Positions 1 through 6,700 of a DNA stretch of 11,015 nt are shown in pieces (position 1 is the first letter of the stretch; each line of letters begins with the position of its first letter). The position numbers were made by a program, and so were the translations under genes. This DNA comes from Dehalococcoidia bacterium (GTDB lineage: Bacteria; Chloroflexota; Dehalococcoidia; SAR202; UBA11138). Under the pieces are notes generated by a model. The model was given only the letters and a program-made list of their open reading frames with translations, did not search any database and had not been told where the DNA came from. The stretch covers positions 1 through 11,015 of the forward strand of contig JAAXHZ010000191.1 of assembly GCA_012270625.1 (NCBI GenBank), given 5' to 3'.

Positions 1-356
1 GCTCTACCCTCGGCCATTCCCTTGGCCATGCTCTCGGCCAACTTGCGTTCGTTTCTGCGTCTCAATACATCTTGGAGATGACCGCCGATTACCATTGAAA
101 TCCTCCCGAATTCCGTTAATGCCAGGCTAGCGCCGGCTGACGCTATGCTCCCTCTGGATATATCATCTATGGCGGCGTCGAGGACCGCGCTCCAACCCTC
201 GTGATCCGTCTGGACGGTATATTTCCAGATTACACGACCCGTGTTCGACGCATTCAGCGCTGTGAACAGGTAGAAGTAAATAGGCTTCCATCTGGGATCG
301 ACACTCCAAATCGACTCTCTTGGCTCTGGCTGTTCGCCCGGCGCGTACTGAGTCAT
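1..356 (-). CDS. Hypothetical protein, 3' end cut by the window edge
   Basis: An open frame of 118 codons plus two bases runs leftward from an ATG at 356 off the window. The product begins MTQYAPGEQPEPRESIW, continues with a mixed stretch containing DPRWKPIYFYLF, and ends in a charged helical segment (HLQDVLRRRNERKLAESMAK, then GMAEGRA) of the Lys/Glu/Gly-rich kind that often continues as a coiled tail. I recognise no family. The ATG has no convincing ribosome-binding site. The frame is open upstream through eight more codons (RCGNIKLR) to the TAG that ends the neighbouring gene at 381-383, in the same frame. This may therefore be the second half of one gene broken by a nonsense change. Codon use and lack of stops support real coding; the start and independence of this gene are uncertain. 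Confidence 0.5.
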   Translation of the reverse strand, partial: MTQYAPGEQPEPRESIWSVDPRWKPIYFYLFTALNASNTGRVIWKYTVQTDHEGWSAVLDAAIDDISRGSIASAGASLALTEFGRISMVIGGHLQDVLRRRNERKLAESMAKGMAEGR

Positions 357-380
357 ACGCAGTTTGATATTACCACAACG

Positions 381-758
381 CTAGCAGTCGCTGAGTATTT
401 CAACAATCTCGCCATTGTCCTCATAGAGACGCCAGAAAGCCCCAGTGATCGGGTCCCTCACTGTCCACTCCTTGGGCCTACGCTCATTGTGGTCGTTCAC
501 TCGCGGCTGGCGCATCCACGTGGCTTCGAAGCTCTCTAGGTGGGGCAGGTACTTGTCAGCAGCCGGGCAGTTGTCCCGGATGTAGTCCGCGACACGAGCG
601 ATGACTTCCTCTCTTTCGTACTTCGGGATGTGGGCGAGCGCGGCTGCCGTTCGAGTTTCGTCGGAGACGGCTAGCTGCCGTCCGGTGCCCGGAATGCGAC
701 CCGAGGAGGCTATCACCACAATCGCGATACCTATCCCGATAACTATCGCCCACCTCAT
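381..758 (-). CDS. Small membrane-anchored hypothetical protein
   Basis: This 125-residue product starts MRWAIVIGIGIAIVVIASSG, a single hydrophobic segment that could be a membrane anchor or uncleaved signal. A soluble, mostly charged domain follows (EREEVIARVADYIRDNCPAA, then PHLESFEATWMRQPR) and it ends EIVEILSDC. I chose the ATG at 758 over a longer TTG-initiated frame beginning at 851, because the hydrophobic segment then sits at the very N-terminus and a possible -10 box lies 50 bases upstream. The family is not recognised. The reading frame continues beyond its TAG stop into the next gene, giving C-stop-R-C-G, so a CxxC motif would straddle the stop. It could be a complete small protein or the front half of a larger one. 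It is 170 bp downstream of the permease gene, with a hairpin repeat between, so it is probably transcribed separately. Confidence 0.5.
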   Translation of the reverse strand: MRWAIVIGIGIAIVVIASSGRIPGTGRQLAVSDETRTAAALAHIPKYEREEVIARVADYIRDNCPAADKYLPHLESFEATWMRQPRVNDHNERRPKEWTVRDPITGAFWRLYEDNGEIVEILSDC

Positions 759-808
759 CGGACGCGTGCCGCCGGAGTTAAGTGCGAATCTGGTAGCAAC
801 ATGCCTGA

Positions 809-837
809 AGTATAGCGAAATCGCAACGCGCTGCGCA
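809..837 (-). promoter_or_regulatory. Possible promoter for the 381-758 gene
   Basis: On the minus strand, TATACT (809-814, five of six consensus bases) is preceded after 17 bases by TGCGCA (832-837), a poor -35 box with three matches. The distance to the ATG at 758 would give a leader of about 45 bases. The call rests mainly on the -10 box and on its place just after the hairpin repeat that follows the permease gene. Confidence 0.25.
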
Positions 838-873
838 CACCCGCGCAGCAACCACGAACATTAGCCAACAGGC

Positions 874-909
874 CCCCTCTCCCTTGGGAAGAGGGTTGGG
901 GTGAGGGTG
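874..909. repeat. GC-rich hairpin repeat, copy A
   Basis: CCCTCTCCC and GGGAAGAGGG form an imperfect stem (875-895, one bulged base), followed by TTGGGGTGAGGGTG. The same unit occurs at 8555-8589, where the stem is perfect and the tail reads TTGAGGTGAGGGTG. It lies 20 bases beyond the stop of the downstream permease gene and may help end or stabilise that transcript, but there is no T-run after the stem on either strand. The two copies suggest a dispersed intergenic repeat family. Confidence 0.6.
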
Positions 910-928
910 TGTAGAAGCTCGGCAGCTC

Positions 929-1909
929 CTAGATCTGCCGCAGTCTCGGGTCCCAGCGGTCTCGCAGCCAGTCGCCGATGAAGTTGAACGCCAGCACCGT
1001 CAGGAAGATCGCCATCCCTGGGAAGAACGCCACCCACCAGGCCGAGCCGAGGTACTCGCGCCCATTGGAGATGTCGGCCCCCCACGAGGGGGTCGGAGGC
1101 GGAACTCCCGCGCCCAGGAAAGAAAGAATGCTCTCGCTCAGGATCGTGCCGCCGACTTGGAGGGTCATGGCCACGACGATGGTGTTGGCAACTGCGGGGA
1201 GTAGGTGCCTGAACATGATGCGTGGAGTCGAAGCGCCCGCTACTCGGGCCAGCGCGATATAGTCGAAGTTCCTGATCTGGAGCGTCTGTCCACGCACGAG
1301 GCGCACGATGCCTGGCCAGCTCGCGAGCGCGAGCACCAGCACGATGACCATGAAACTCTGGCCTAAGACTATCACGATGGATATGGCAACGATGATGTAG
1401 GGGAGCGCTGTGAACACGTCAGTGGTACGCATGATTATCTCGTCCACCAGCCCACCGTAGTAACCCGCTACTAAGCCCATTGCGGTGCCAACAACAGTGC
1501 CACAGGCGATAGCGATGGATGCGAACGTTAGTGAGATGCGCGCTCCGTAGATGATTCTGCTCAGCAGGTCTCGACCGAGCTGGTCCGCGCCAAGCGCGAA
1601 ATTGTACACCTTCTGATCGCGGCCGAGCGGTATCCCGTTGGTGTTGCAAGAGGCGAACTTATTACTCAACTGCCCCTCTTCGCAGGGTGGATACCACGAT
1701 GGAGAGGCGAGGACTGCCCTGAGCTGATCCTCTATCGGATTATGTGGCGCGAGCAGTGGGGCAAATAGCGCACAAATTACCAGTACAGCGAGTATGAAGA
1801 ACGGTATCAGAGGCCACCTGCGAAGGACATAAAGAGTATCCCTGAGACGGGTTGTCTTTCCAAGCTCCCCAAGCTCGGCGACGGTGTATTGCCTTGCCTC
1901 AGTGGTCAA
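929..1909 (-). CDS. DppC-type ABC transporter permease
   Basis: This is an inner-membrane permease subunit of a peptide/opine/nickel-type (Dpp/Opp) ABC importer, 326 residues, the usual length. It has a cytoplasmic N-terminus, a first membrane segment at about residues 33-53, the family segment LGADQLGRDLLSRIIYGARI (106-125), and further membrane segments. The EAA loop that contacts the ATPase is at about 216-238 (DYIALARVAGASTPRIMFRH, then LLP). It ends in the typical WDPRLR. The loop at residues 68-104 is long and holds two cysteines (76 and 88). The start is a TTG at 1909: AAGGGG lies seven bases upstream, and no in-frame Met occurs until residue 143. It begins 11 bp after the DppB-type gene, with the ribosome-binding site overlapping that gene's TAA, so the two are probably translationally coupled. 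The substrate cannot be read from the permease. Confidence 0.93.
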   Translation of the reverse strand: MTTEARQYTVAELGELGKTTRLRDTLYVLRRWPLIPFFILAVLVICALFAPLLAPHNPIEDQLRAVLASPSWYPPCEEGQLSNKFASCNTNGIPLGRDQKVYNFALGADQLGRDLLSRIIYGARISLTFASIAIACGTVVGTAMGLVAGYYGGLVDEIIMRTTDVFTALPYIIVAISIVIVLGQSFMVIVLVLALASWPGIVRLVRGQTLQIRNFDYIALARVAGASTPRIMFRHLLPAVANTIVVAMTLQVGGTILSESILSFLGAGVPPPTPSWGADISNGREYLGSAWWVAFFPGMAIFLTVLAFNFIGDWLRDRWDPRLRQI

Positions 1910-1920
1910 CTAAACACCCC

Positions 1921-2868
1921 TTATGTGTATCGGATCCTGGGGTCGATGAGCGCGTATAGAATGTCCAGGATGAACAGTGCTGTGACTGTCAGGAGAGTCA
2001 GTACCAGTACGGCAGCGGTGACGACTGGGAAATCTATGTTCAGGACTGCCTGATAGACCATGAATCCCAGTCCAGGCCATGCGAACACTGTCTCGGTAAC
2101 GACGGTGCCGCCTACGAAGCCCGCCAGAATCAGTACTGAGACGGTCAGCGGGGGGATGAGCGCGTTGCGGAATGCGTGCTTCCACACAACCGCGGTCGAA
2201 CCGACCCCCTTGGCGCGTGCCAGCTTAACGAACTCTGAGTCCAGCACCTCCAGCATGGAGGACCGTACGAGACGCAGCACCGTTGCGGACGCGAGCCAGC
2301 CCAGCGTGATGGTCGGCATGATGTAGTAGCGCAACCGTCCAGGCCACTCCTCGCCATGCCCTCGTGTTCCCGCTGGAAGCCAGTCTAGGTTGACTGCGAA
2401 AATCAGGATGAGCATGATGCCCAGCCAGAATGGCGGAAGAGCCTGGCCGAACAGCGCGAAAGTCCTACCGATCACGTCCCACATCGTGCCGCGTTTGACC
2501 GCTGAGAGTATTCCCAGCGGGATACCTGTGAGGAACACGAACATTGCGGCGCAGAATCCTAGCTGCAGGCTTGCGGGCGCGAACTGCACGATCATCTCGT
2601 TGGCCGGCTGGCTCGTCTTGATCGAGAGTCCGAAGTCCTGGTGGATGACCAAGTTCCAAAGCCAGATGAAATACTGGAAGATCAGCGGCTTGTCCAAGTG
2701 GAGCTTCTCGCCCCATGCCTCCCAGATTTCAGGCGATGTATATCCAACGTTGAGTATCAGGTAGCGAGGGTCGCCGCCGGAGAATCTTGAGAGGGCGAAT
2801 ACGATCAGGGTAGATGCGATGACGGCAATGATAACGAAGATGAGTCTTCTTACTACGAATGTCTTCAT
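1921..2868 (-). CDS. DppB-type ABC transporter permease
   Basis: This is the partner permease of the same Dpp/Opp-type importer, 315 residues, normal for the family. It opens with MKTFVVRRL and a membrane segment at about 8-26. The conserved GDPR follows at 32-35 and periplasmic residues at about 40-95. Four or five more membrane segments include 103-122 and 245-262. The EAA loop is at about 210-239 (DSEFVKLARAKGVGSTAVVW, then KHAFRNALIP), followed by the signature GGTVVTETVFAWPGLG (253-268) and the C-terminal IDPRIRYT. The ATG at 2868 has AAGGGC seven bases upstream. The gene lies 124 bp after the binding-protein gene, with a perfect stem-loop between, and 11 bp before the DppC-type gene. 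The two permeases should form a heterodimeric channel, powered by ATPases that are not encoded in this window. Confidence 0.94.
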   Translation of the reverse strand: MKTFVVRRLIFVIIAVIASTLIVFALSRFSGGDPRYLILNVGYTSPEIWEAWGEKLHLDKPLIFQYFIWLWNLVIHQDFGLSIKTSQPANEMIVQFAPASLQLGFCAAMFVFLTGIPLGILSAVKRGTMWDVIGRTFALFGQALPPFWLGIMLILIFAVNLDWLPAGTRGHGEEWPGRLRYYIMPTITLGWLASATVLRLVRSSMLEVLDSEFVKLARAKGVGSTAVVWKHAFRNALIPPLTVSVLILAGFVGGTVVTETVFAWPGLGFMVYQAVLNIDFPVVTAAVLVLTLLTVTALFILDILYALIDPRIRYT

Positions 2869-2915
2869 GCCGTGCGCCCTTGCCGTTCGCTACTGGTGCG
2901 GGTGGGAACAATTCA

Positions 2916-2949
2916 ATCGCTGCCCGAGAGCGATCACCCGGGCAGCGAT
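2916..2949 (-). terminator. Intercistronic stem-loop, likely attenuator or mRNA stabiliser
   Basis: ATCGCTGCCCG (2916-2926) and CGGGCAGCGAT (2939-2949) are perfect inverted repeats of 11 bp around a 12-base loop. The hairpin sits 44 bp after the binding-protein stop and about 50 bp before the DppB-type start. On the minus strand the stem is followed by TGAATTGTTCC, not a clean T-run. Partial termination or protection of the upstream mRNA is more likely than full termination. Such hairpins commonly let a binding protein be made in excess of its permeases. Confidence 0.6.
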
Positions 2950-2992
2950 ACTAACTTCTATGGCCTAATTTGGCCTTGTATGGATGGCTCCA

Positions 2993-5485
2993 CTACCTTC
3001 GGGTTGGAAGGACGGTCTCGAAGGAGTTCACCAGATCCCACGGCTTGAGGTCCCAGCTCTGTACTGTGTCGGGGTTGAACCCGATCAGCACCGGAACTTC
3101 GACCACGCCGCCGGTCAGACCCCAATAGTGCGCCCTGTCGATTATCTTCTCACGGGACGCGAGGTTATCTTCGGATCCCTTGGCCTGCACTCGTGTCTCC
3201 TCTCGGAAGTCGTAGTACAGGTTGTCCTCGAGGCCGGGGTTGTAACCGCCTGACGGGAGTGGCCAGAGGCCGCCGCCCGGCAGAGTTCCGCCTAGGTCGC
3301 TGATGCGTCCCTGCTTGCTGGTCGGACCCCAGCGGGTCATCCACGGTACGTAGATCTGACGCGCTAGCATCGTCGGCCTGCGAGCGGAATACTGCTGGCT
3401 GTCGATGTACGGGTTGAGGCCGAGGTTCTCTTTCCACTGTCCGACTGTGGCTTCGCACACCTCGAGCGAGGTGCCGTTGCCCTGCGAGCAGAAGAACTCG
3501 AACTCAAAGCCGTCAGGCACACCGGACTCCTGCAAGAATCCCTGAGCCTTCGTCGGGTCGAACGGATAGTCCCACTTGTCCTTGTACTCAGGATGCAGCT
3601 GGTGGACTCCAATTCCTGGGTAGGAGCCGCCATAGACCGCGCCTCCGTATCCACCGGTTACCGAGGACGCGATTAGCTCGCGGTCGATCGCGTGAATGAG
3701 GGCCAGTCTGAACGCCCTGGCAGACAGCATCGATGGGGTATTGTAGTCGAACCTGTCGGTGTCTTTGTTATCGAAGCCCTGCGCATCACAGCCGGCGCCG
3801 GGCGCGTCCTGGATCGCCGGATCGGTGCGGTCAATGCCCACGCACTCCAGACGAGGGTCTCCAATCCACGGGTAGCTGGCCGAAGGCCTGAAGCCCTCGC
3901 GGAGTACACTCTCGTCCGTCTCAGGGTCCTTGAAGGAGTAGTAGTTGCCGGCGAAGTAGAAGAAGTTGCCGTAGATGGTGTCCAGGCCATCGTGGAACCG
4001 GAATCCTTCTTTCTCCAGTCTGGCAACGTCCTGGATGGAGGCCATTGCAATGTCAGCCAGTCCGGTCTGGAGCATTCCGGAGCGGGTCTGAGCCTCGTTT
4101 GCCTGTAGAATCACCAGGTTGTCGTATGGGGCGTTTGCGCGCCAGTGATCGACGCGAGCCTCGGTGTCGATACGCTCGTTGGGGCGCCACTGGTGTACTA
4201 CGAACGGACCCGATCCGTGTGGGAAACCGAAAGAGCCGAACTCGTTGCCCTCAGCCAAGAGCTCGTCGTGGTAGCTCTTTGACTGCATGAACACCGCGTC
4301 CCAGCACTGGGAGGAAGTGTTCGATAGGCCGTCAGAAGTGAATGCCCTGTTTGGCGCCACTGCCGTGTACTTGTCCTCGACTTCCCACTTCTTGTAGAAC
4401 TCGTAATTTTGCGAAGAGTTCGAGTGGGCTGTATTGGGGTTGTCCGATCCAGCGTCGTTCATGGACCAGACAACGTCCTCAGCAGTCAGCTCGTGCATGT
4501 TTACGAGCTCACCGTCGTCGCCCGCCCTATAGAAGTCGATGCCCGGACGGATGAAGAGGCGTACGATTCCCTCGTTGTCCGGCTCCGCGCGCTCGGCCTT
4601 AGGCACCACAACAAAGGTGTCCTCTCTGCTAAGCATAGCGTCGTCGATTCCCTTGAGGTCTCGGTCGAGCCTGATCATGGTGCTGTAATCCTTGCTGGGG
4701 AGTTCCCACTCCCAGCCGGTTATTACCAGCGGCGCCGAGCAGCTGTCTCTGTTGACCAGTGGGTTGCCCATGTCGTCCTCTGAAGGGGTCCAACCCAACA
4801 GCGGCTCCTGGAACCCGAAGAAGCCGTGGAACATGACGTCCGGCCAGGTGCCCTTCTCGTTGCGGAACTGGGGAGCGCCAACGTTGTCGAGCACGACGGT
4901 GATGGTCGTGCTCATTCGCTCGGGCATCATTGTCTGCTGTGTTTCCATCGCCTGAGCGACGGCGGCCTGGATGTCGTCCTGGGACACGCCTGGCCGCTCG
5001 GCCATCGCCTTTGCTATGGCCGAGCCGACCTCGGCCTCGGTTAGACCAGGAGTCTGCCTGGCGAGCGCATCCGCTATGGTCCTGGCCACGTCGGCCTCGG
5101 TCAGTCCTTCCTGCTGTGGCTGCGCTGCCATCGCCTTGGCGATAGCGTCCGCCACGTCTCCCTGCGTTACGCCGGGCCTCGCCTCGAGCGCCTCGGCGAT
5201 GGCTTGCGCCACGTCGGCCTGGGTAACGCCAGGCTGCGCCGCCATGGTGTCTTGCACTGCCTTGGCAACGTCGGCCGGTGACATCGTCTCAGGCTGCGGC
5301 TGTGCCTGGAGCGCCTGATTGATAATTGCCGCGACGTCCACGGTGGGCACTGGCGCGGGCTGTTGAACTGCTGGAGTCTCTTCCTCCTGCGTGCCACACG
5401 CGAGTGCGAACGCGAGAAGGCCAGCCATCCCAAGTATGACGCCAAGCGCCACTTGTGATCTCCTGCCAAAAGATAATCGTTTCAT
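2993..5485 (-). CDS. Extracytoplasmic substrate-binding lipoprotein (SBP family 5) with helical repeat stalk
   Basis: This is the substrate-capturing subunit of the importer, anchored outside the membrane. At 830 residues it is much longer than usual for the family (about 500-600). A basic N-terminus and hydrophobic segment end in FALAC, a loose lipobox with Cys30. Residues 46-186 are tandem repeats of 18-22 residues of the form VTQADVAQAIAEALEARPG. The binding domain begins near 192. SBP_bac_5 landmarks are LTAEDVVWSMN (333-343), GSGPFVVHQWRPNERI (424-439), ARAFRLALIHAIDRELI (589-605) and a PTKAQGFLQESG segment (644-655). Seven cysteines follow Cys30, so disulfides are possible. GGAGGT five bases before the ATG at 5485 fixes the start. 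It is the first gene of the operon with the two permeases. The domain binds peptides, opines, nickel or sugars in different members; the ligand here is unknown. Confidence 0.92.
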   Translation of the reverse strand: MKRLSFGRRSQVALGVILGMAGLLAFALACGTQEEETPAVQQPAPVPTVDVAAIINQALQAQPQPETMSPADVAKAVQDTMAAQPGVTQADVAQAIAEALEARPGVTQGDVADAIAKAMAAQPQQEGLTEADVARTIADALARQTPGLTEAEVGSAIAKAMAERPGVSQDDIQAAVAQAMETQQTMMPERMSTTITVVLDNVGAPQFRNEKGTWPDVMFHGFFGFQEPLLGWTPSEDDMGNPLVNRDSCSAPLVITGWEWELPSKDYSTMIRLDRDLKGIDDAMLSREDTFVVVPKAERAEPDNEGIVRLFIRPGIDFYRAGDDGELVNMHELTAEDVVWSMNDAGSDNPNTAHSNSSQNYEFYKKWEVEDKYTAVAPNRAFTSDGLSNTSSQCWDAVFMQSKSYHDELLAEGNEFGSFGFPHGSGPFVVHQWRPNERIDTEARVDHWRANAPYDNLVILQANEAQTRSGMLQTGLADIAMASIQDVARLEKEGFRFHDGLDTIYGNFFYFAGNYYSFKDPETDESVLREGFRPSASYPWIGDPRLECVGIDRTDPAIQDAPGAGCDAQGFDNKDTDRFDYNTPSMLSARAFRLALIHAIDRELIASSVTGGYGGAVYGGSYPGIGVHQLHPEYKDKWDYPFDPTKAQGFLQESGVPDGFEFEFFCSQGNGTSLEVCEATVGQWKENLGLNPYIDSQQYSARRPTMLARQIYVPWMTRWGPTSKQGRISDLGGTLPGGGLWPLPSGGYNPGLEDNLYYDFREETRVQAKGSEDNLASREKIIDRAHYWGLTGGVVEVPVLIGFNPDTVQSWDLKPWDLVNSFETVLPTRR
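4928..5281 (-). repeat. Tandem repeats coding the lipoprotein stalk
   Basis: Six degenerate units code residues 69-186 of the binding protein. They begin SPADVAKAV, VTQADVAQA, VTQGDVADA, LTEADVART, LTEAEVGSA and VSQDDIQAA and are 18, 19, 22, 20, 19 and about 20 residues long. A weaker unit (VPTVDVAAI) precedes them. Each reads as a capping [ST]xx[DE][VI], an alanine-rich amphipathic helix and a Pro-Gly break. They lie between the lipid anchor and the binding domain and probably act as a spacer or a short helical bundle. The DNA of the units has drifted, so this is an old expansion, not a fresh one. Confidence 0.8.
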
Positions 5486-5528
5486 GACTTACCTCCACCT
5501 CGGCTTATCTGCGTACTTCGCACAAACC

Positions 5529-5538
5529 GGTCATGACC
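5529..5538. promoter_or_regulatory. Palindrome GGTCATGACC in the binding-protein leader
   Basis: A perfect 10-bp palindrome lies about 45 bases before the binding-protein ATG and about 50 bases downstream of the predicted start of transcription. It could be an operator for a dimeric regulator. No regulator gene is in the window and a 10-bp palindrome can arise by chance. Confidence 0.25.
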
Positions 5539-5593
5539 TAGATGATGACGCACAGGGTACGCCGAGCAACGTCGGTCAAAATTGCTAGGCGGG

Positions 5594-5623
5594 ATAATCG
5601 CACAACGAACGCAGAAGTGTCAA
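5594..5623 (-). promoter_or_regulatory. Promoter of the transporter operon
   Basis: On the minus strand a perfect -35 TTGACA (5618-5623) is followed after 18 bases by GATTAT (5594-5599, four of six). It lies in the 189-bp gap between the ornithine cyclodeaminase-family gene and the binding-protein gene and would give a leader of about 100 bases ending in the strong GGAGGT. The transporter can thus be expressed apart from the upstream gene. Confidence 0.6.
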
Positions 5624-5674
5624 CCCTGAATAGGAAAATCTCGTCCTATGTGCTGCAAAAGGCTCAGATTTAGC

Positions 5675-6664
5675 TTACGAGAATGCGAACTCAGTGCCAG
5701 CGCCCTCATCAATAGCGCGCTGATAGACGTAGTGCGCCGCCGATATGTCCTGGATCGAAAGTCCGACGCTCTTGAACAGCGTGACCTCGTCGTCGCTCTC
5801 ACGGCCTGCTTTCGAGCCGGTGATGAGCTCACCGATCTCGCCGTAGATGTCATCAGGACTCAGCGCGCCTTCCTCTATGGGGATCTGAATGTCCCCGGCC
5901 TCAGCGAGGCAGGCATCCACCTGGTCGCACACCAGCTTCGACTTCACCACGGTCGCGGTGTCGAGCTCGCGCACGCCGACAGCGTGGGAGCCGATTCCAT
6001 TGATGTGAAGGCCGCGCTTCACCCAGTCCGCGTCGATAATCGGCGTCGTAGCGGTTGTGGCAAGCGATAGAATATCGACGCTCTCAACAAGCTCTCGACC
6101 ACTCCCTGCTACCTCGACCGGGATACCCAGCGCTTCAGAGGACTCGGACGCAAACGCCTTCTGAGCCTCGGGAGGATCCAGCGAGAACACTAGCGCCTTG
6201 TCCAGGTCTGCCCCCTCGGCCATCCCCCATAGCTGCGTCCGCGCCTGTACTCCGGCTCCCATGACGCCCGCTACCTTGGCATTGGCTCGCGCAAGGTACT
6301 TCGTTGCGAGTCCGGTAACCGCCCCAGTCCTCATTGCGGTGATGTAGCCGCCGTCCATTACGGCCAGCGTCTGTCCGGTCTGGCTGTCCATAAGCACGAT
6401 GGTCGCCAGCGTCGCCGGCAGCCCGTGCCCCGCCGGATTGTCCTTGTACACGGTGACTGACTTCACTCCCAGCGCGCCCATTCTCTTGAGCTGCGCCGGC
6501 ATGAAAGCGTACCAGCCGTTCACGTCGCTATCTGCTACCGCGGTTCTCTGCGGCATCACCGCTGATCCCGAAGCTAGCTCTCCAAAAGCCTGCTCGAGGA
6601 TCTCGATCATCTTTTCCATGTCCAGAAGACCCTGGATGGTCTGCCTGTCGAGAAGTAGTGCCAT
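5675..6664 (-). CDS. Ornithine cyclodeaminase/mu-crystallin family oxidoreductase
   Basis: This is a 329-residue cytoplasmic NAD(P)-binding protein of the ornithine cyclodeaminase/mu-crystallin family, full length. Family features are GVKSVTVYKDN (66-76) with Lys68, the segment MDGGYITAMRTGAVTGLATK (103-122) with Arg112, the Rossmann glycine motif VMGAGVQAR (134-142), and the C-terminal DEVTLFKSVGLSIQDISAA (292-310). The segment NGIGSHAVGVREL (222-234) has Ser226 where true ornithine cyclodeaminases have the catalytic Asp of their GxD motif. G-S-H/G-A-S forms with REL are known from imine reductase members such as mu-crystallin and pyrroline-carboxylate reductases. I therefore infer an imine reductase or amino-acid dehydrogenase rather than ornithine deamination. 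The ATG at 6664 follows GGGAGGT by six bases. The gene is divergent from the malate synthase-like gene and lies upstream of the transporter operon on the same strand. Confidence 0.9.
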   Translation of the reverse strand: MALLLDRQTIQGLLDMEKMIEILEQAFGELASGSAVMPQRTAVADSDVNGWYAFMPAQLKRMGALGVKSVTVYKDNPAGHGLPATLATIVLMDSQTGQTLAVMDGGYITAMRTGAVTGLATKYLARANAKVAGVMGAGVQARTQLWGMAEGADLDKALVFSLDPPEAQKAFASESSEALGIPVEVAGSGRELVESVDILSLATTATTPIIDADWVKRGLHINGIGSHAVGVRELDTATVVKSKLVCDQVDACLAEAGDIQIPIEEGALSPDDIYGEIGELITGSKAGRESDDEVTLFKSVGLSIQDISAAHYVYQRAIDEGAGTEFAFS

Positions 6665-6700
6665 ATCGGAACCTCCCTACTTGTGTGAATTGCGCCCACG

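Noticed and set aside
759..851. TTG-started N-terminal extension of the small membrane protein
   Set aside because: It would put 31 extra residues before the hydrophobic segment and overlap the -10-like TATACT.
2961..2975. GGCC-TAATTT-GGCC near the end of the binding-protein gene as an extra hairpin
   Set aside because: A four-bp stem of a self-complementary tetramer is too weak to call next to the perfect 11-bp stem.
3692..4108. Open frame of 138 codons on the plus strand inside the binding-protein gene
   Set aside because: It is antisense to well-conserved SBP family 5 sequence and shows no recognisable domain or ribosome-binding site.
4971..5318. Open frame of 115 codons on the plus strand opposite the stalk repeats
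   Set aside because: Its Ala/Ser-rich repetitive product is the antisense reflection of the helical repeats.
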